Shown: one piece after another, positions 32,244-34,500 of the stretch | Layout of the letters: every line of letters begins with the position of its first letter | Numbering within the stretch: the stretch's first letter is position 1 | From: Bacteriovoracaceae bacterium | GTDB taxonomy: Bacteria > Bdellovibrionota > Bacteriovoracia > Bacteriovoracales > Bacteriovoracaceae | Assembly (NCBI GenBank): GCA_020631435.1 | Contig: JAHDHG010000007.1 | Coordinates: 1 to 34,500, forward strand | Length of the DNA: 34,500 bases | Reading direction: 5' to 3' | Position numbers and translations under genes: made by a program | Notes under the pieces: generated by a model | The model's input: only the letters and a program-made list of their open reading frames with translations | Database searches by the model: none | Told to the model about the DNA's origin: nothing

Positions 32244-33497
32244 TATTTTACAGTTTGTTGTACTAGGTTCAATTCCCCATCTTGCATAAATATCATCGTT
32301 AGGGTTTGAAGAAAATTCTTCAGAAACAATTTTAGAGTATACTTCGTTTAAGTCCATGCTTTCTTCTTCAGAATAATTAACAGGACATTGTTCTTTAAGT
32401 AGATCTAAATCAACTGTTTCAACATCTTCTTGAAAAATATTATAAAGATGAGCATAAAGAGGATTTTCAATAGTTATTTCTTCATCCTCTTCTACTTCAT
32501 TAACAAAATATTTTGCAATATTAAAAGCACCTTTAATTCTTCCATCTCTTAATGGAGTAGAATAAATATCGTATTCAGACGCATTCATACATCTTTCATT
32601 TATTTTTTGCTTATAAGAAAGTGCATCATTTACCGCTTCAACTCTTCCGTTCATTCTTTCACATAAATCATTAAATAAACGAGTTGTTTTTTTCTCAGGA
32701 TTTTCTTTTTCAGTTTGAAGTTTAGATTGAATATAAGCAAAGAAAAATGCACCATCGTTTTCAGCTACTATATCGTATTGCATATTATTGTATGCTTTAA
32801 TTGCTGATTTTGGTCTGTAATAATCTGTAGGCTTTTTAAATCTTTTAAATCCCCATTTCTTTTTTTCAGGAGCTAAAATAGGAGAAAACATATGATTTTT
32901 CTTATAATACATTTGCTTTCCTTCATCTCTAGCAGTTTGAGTTGAGTAAATAATATCGAATAAGCCAGTAGGCGTAACATTTTTGATCATGAAAGCATGT
33001 CTAGTAATAATTTCAGAATTAGGATCAAGTTGTTTCTCAAACATGAAAAAATCACCTGGTCTAATATCTTCAGGAGCGATTGAGAAAGAATCATGATGAG
33101 CCAATGATTGAGTACCAAAGTTATCAGCTAGATGTTTTAAGAAAGCCACAAACCGTTCCTCTCTAGGTAGATAATTCCAAGAATTATTGAGATTTGTGTA
33201 ATACTTTTTATGAGGACCCCAAGTGTAAAGAGGATGAAGAACTATAAAGTCTAATCCGTTTTCATAAGAAAAAATTGCTCTTAAAAGATACATGACATCC
33301 GCACAATCAACTGCAATTCCGTTATACGGACTTTCAGGATTTACAAATAAGTCCCTTCTTAGATCATCAGATTGAACCCATTCAGAAAACTTAGTTTCCC
33401 AAATATTGTTCTTCTCGTACCAGTTTCTCTCGGTCTTCCAAATTGTGGAAAAGGAGTTAAAAGAAATCAAACAAAAAATATATAATAGTGTTTTCAT
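32241..33497 (-). CDS. Secreted protein with possible NlpC/P60-like cysteine peptidase domain
   Basis: The 418-residue protein has a signal peptide (about 1-17). Residues 57-172 show a pattern like the NlpC/P60 or CHAP cysteine peptidase fold: a Cys at the start of a helix (Cys65 in GIAVDCADVMYLLRAIF), then RPGDFFMF (146-153) and His167 in ITRHAFMI. In that fold the Cys-His pair and the PGD turn are typical, and many members cleave peptidoglycan peptides. The C-terminal 200 residues are acidic and unrecognised, with a few Cys. No ribosome binding site is visible. Because the match is by motif order only, the enzyme call is tentative; an inactive or structural role is possible. It converges on Cys-rich lipoprotein 2. 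Confidence 0.6.
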   Translation of the reverse strand: MKTLLYIFCLISFNSFSTIWKTERNWYEKNNIWETKFSEWVQSDDLRRDLFVNPESPYNGIAVDCADVMYLLRAIFSYENGLDFIVLHPLYTWGPHKKYYTNLNNSWNYLPREERFVAFLKHLADNFGTQSLAHHDSFSIAPEDIRPGDFFMFEKQLDPNSEIITRHAFMIKNVTPTGLFDIIYSTQTARDEGKQMYYKKNHMFSPILAPEKKKWGFKRFKKPTDYYRPKSAIKAYNNMQYDIVAENDGAFFFAYIQSKLQTEKENPEKKTTRLFNDLCERMNGRVEAVNDALSYKQKINERCMNASEYDIYSTPLRDGRIKGAFNIAKYFVNEVEEDEEITIENPLYAHLYNIFQEDVETVDLDLLKEQCPVNYSEEESMDLNEVYSKIVSEEFSSNPNDDIYARWGIEPSTTNCKI

Positions 33498-33603
33498 ACC
33501 GACACGTTAAAACATGTGGAAAATTAAGTAAAATAATTTCAATACTTATTTAGCTTATGTTATGAAGAAAGTGTCTGTTTTAACAAAATAAAAGAGGTGA
33601 GCA

Positions 33604-34500
33604 ATGAGTCGAATTGTTTTAGTTTCTGGTAATTCGAACCTTGAGCTTTCAAAGAAAATTTCAAATATTCTTGATGTATCTTTGGTGGATCCACAGTTAA
33701 TTAAGTTCGCAAATGGTGAGATTTATTGCGAAATCAATGAAACTGTTAGAGGTGCTGATGTTTTTGTAGTTCAATCAACATGTAGACCTGCCAATGATAA
33801 TTTAATGGAATTACTTATTATGCTTGATGCGTTAAAGAGAGCATCAGCTAATAGCGTAACGGCCGTTATTCCTCATTACGGATATTCCAGGCAAGATAGA
33901 AAAGTAAGACCAAGGTCACCTATTTCAGCAAAACTGGTAGCAGACTTACTTACTACTGCAGGGGCAACTAGAGTAATAACTATGGACTTACATGCTGGGC
34001 AGATACAAGGATTTTTTAATATTCCTTTTGATAATATTTATTCTTCTCCTGTAATCCTTGAATACATTCAACAAAATATGAATCTTAAAGATGATAACTT
34101 TATCTGCGTATCTCCAGATAGTGGTGGTGTTGAAAGAGTAAGACATTACGCTAAAAAACTTGGTTGTGATCTGGCTTTAATAGATAAAAGAAGAACAGCT
34201 CATAATGTTGCAAAAGCTTTTAATGTTGTTGGTGATGTTAAAGGTAAAGATTTATTTATCATTGATGATATGATTGATACGGCAGGGACTTTAGTAGAGT
34301 CCGCGAGAGTTTTAAAACATGAAGGTGCTGGAAAGATTTTTTCTTTTGCGACTCATGGTATTTTTTCAGGGCCAGCAATTGATAGAATTAATAATGCCGA
34401 TGAGATTGAACAAGTAGTTGTGACAGATACTATTCCTCTTTCTGAAGAAGCTAAAGCATGCTCAAAAATTAAAGTTTTATCGACGTGTAATATTTTAGCG
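33604..34500 (+). CDS. prs: Ribose-phosphate pyrophosphokinase, partial (C-terminus beyond window)
   Basis: Prs makes PRPP from ribose-5-phosphate and ATP, the precursor for purines, pyrimidines, NAD, His and Trp. The visible 299 residues include FANGEIYCEINETVRG near the N-terminus, the ATP-binding IPHYGYSRQDRK, DLHAGQIQGFF with the metal-binding His, SPDSGGVERVR, and the PRPP-binding loop IIDDMIDTAGT (signature DDMIDT). Family length is about 310-315, so only the last residues are missing. The ribosome binding site GAGGTGA lies 3 nt before the ATG. It stands alone, divergent from the NlpC/P60-like gene; the 106-nt gap holds no promoter I would defend. Confidence 0.95.
   Translation, partial: MSRIVLVSGNSNLELSKKISNILDVSLVDPQLIKFANGEIYCEINETVRGADVFVVQSTCRPANDNLMELLIMLDALKRASANSVTAVIPHYGYSRQDRKVRPRSPISAKLVADLLTTAGATRVITMDLHAGQIQGFFNIPFDNIYSSPVILEYIQQNMNLKDDNFICVSPDSGGVERVRHYAKKLGCDLALIDKRRTAHNVAKAFNVVGDVKGKDLFIIDDMIDTAGTLVESARVLKHEGAGKIFSFATHGIFSGPAIDRINNADEIEQVVVTDTIPLSEEAKACSKIKVLSTCNILA

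Noticed and set aside
32075-32329. 84-codon frame antisense to the Thr-rich tail
   Set aside because: It is the reverse reading of the ACN tract (Val runs) and spans the terminator between convergent genes.
33498-33540. Imperfect palindrome CACGTTAAAACATGTG upstream of the NlpC/P60-like gene as an operator
   Set aside because: The arms match only partly and there is no second copy to support a binding site.

Overview
This window comes from a very AT-rich, Gram-negative bacterium. An LptF/LptG-family permease, several predicted outer-membrane beta-barrels and many lipoprotein or Sec-type signal peptides show a two-membrane cell. Gene content, low GC and FliA-like promoter sequences on surface-protein genes fit the Bdellovibrionota (for example relatives of Bacteriovorax/Halobacteriovorax). 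That assignment is an inference, not something the sequence proves.

Positions 1-9,000 are mainly housekeeping. An adenosylhomocysteinase-like gene, cut by the left edge, diverges from a secreted protein of unknown function, followed by ligA and radA. On the minus strand lie an overlooked 49-residue lipoprotein gene, a HAD phosphatase, glpK and a short Flp-pilin/TadE-like gene. A membrane-anchored TlpA-type thioredoxin and mscL follow on the plus strand, closed by a clear terminator.

Positions 9,060-15,330 form one tight minus-strand cluster, transcribed from right to left: outer-membrane protein, LptF/G permease, def, fmt, rpe, hutH, periplasmic thioredoxin-fold protein. Gaps and overlaps are between 1 and 18 nt. 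priA diverges from its head. Between priA and the next gene are a small frame-disrupted ORF and a tRNA-Gln(UUG), followed by a bifunctional class A penicillin-binding protein and a divergent porin-like barrel.

Positions 21,160-33,500 are accessory and are the most interesting part. A 1,074-residue secreted coiled-coil protein of unknown function diverges from the first of two giant cysteine-rich lipoproteins (about 1,210 and 1,243 residues, about 100 Cys each). Each lipoprotein carries 16 tandem units of about 70 residues, typically with six Cys. The unit order is collinear between the two, including an aberrant unit 10 in both, so they look like a whole-gene duplication made after the array had formed. 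The first lipoprotein and the divergent coiled-coil gene both have promoter sequences resembling sigma-28/FliA sites, which suggests co-expression with motility. A possible NlpC/P60-like secreted protein converges on the pair. The window ends inside prs.

Several genes without a Shine-Dalgarno sequence have a -10-like hexamer only 6-7 nt before the start codon, suggesting leaderless mRNAs are common here.
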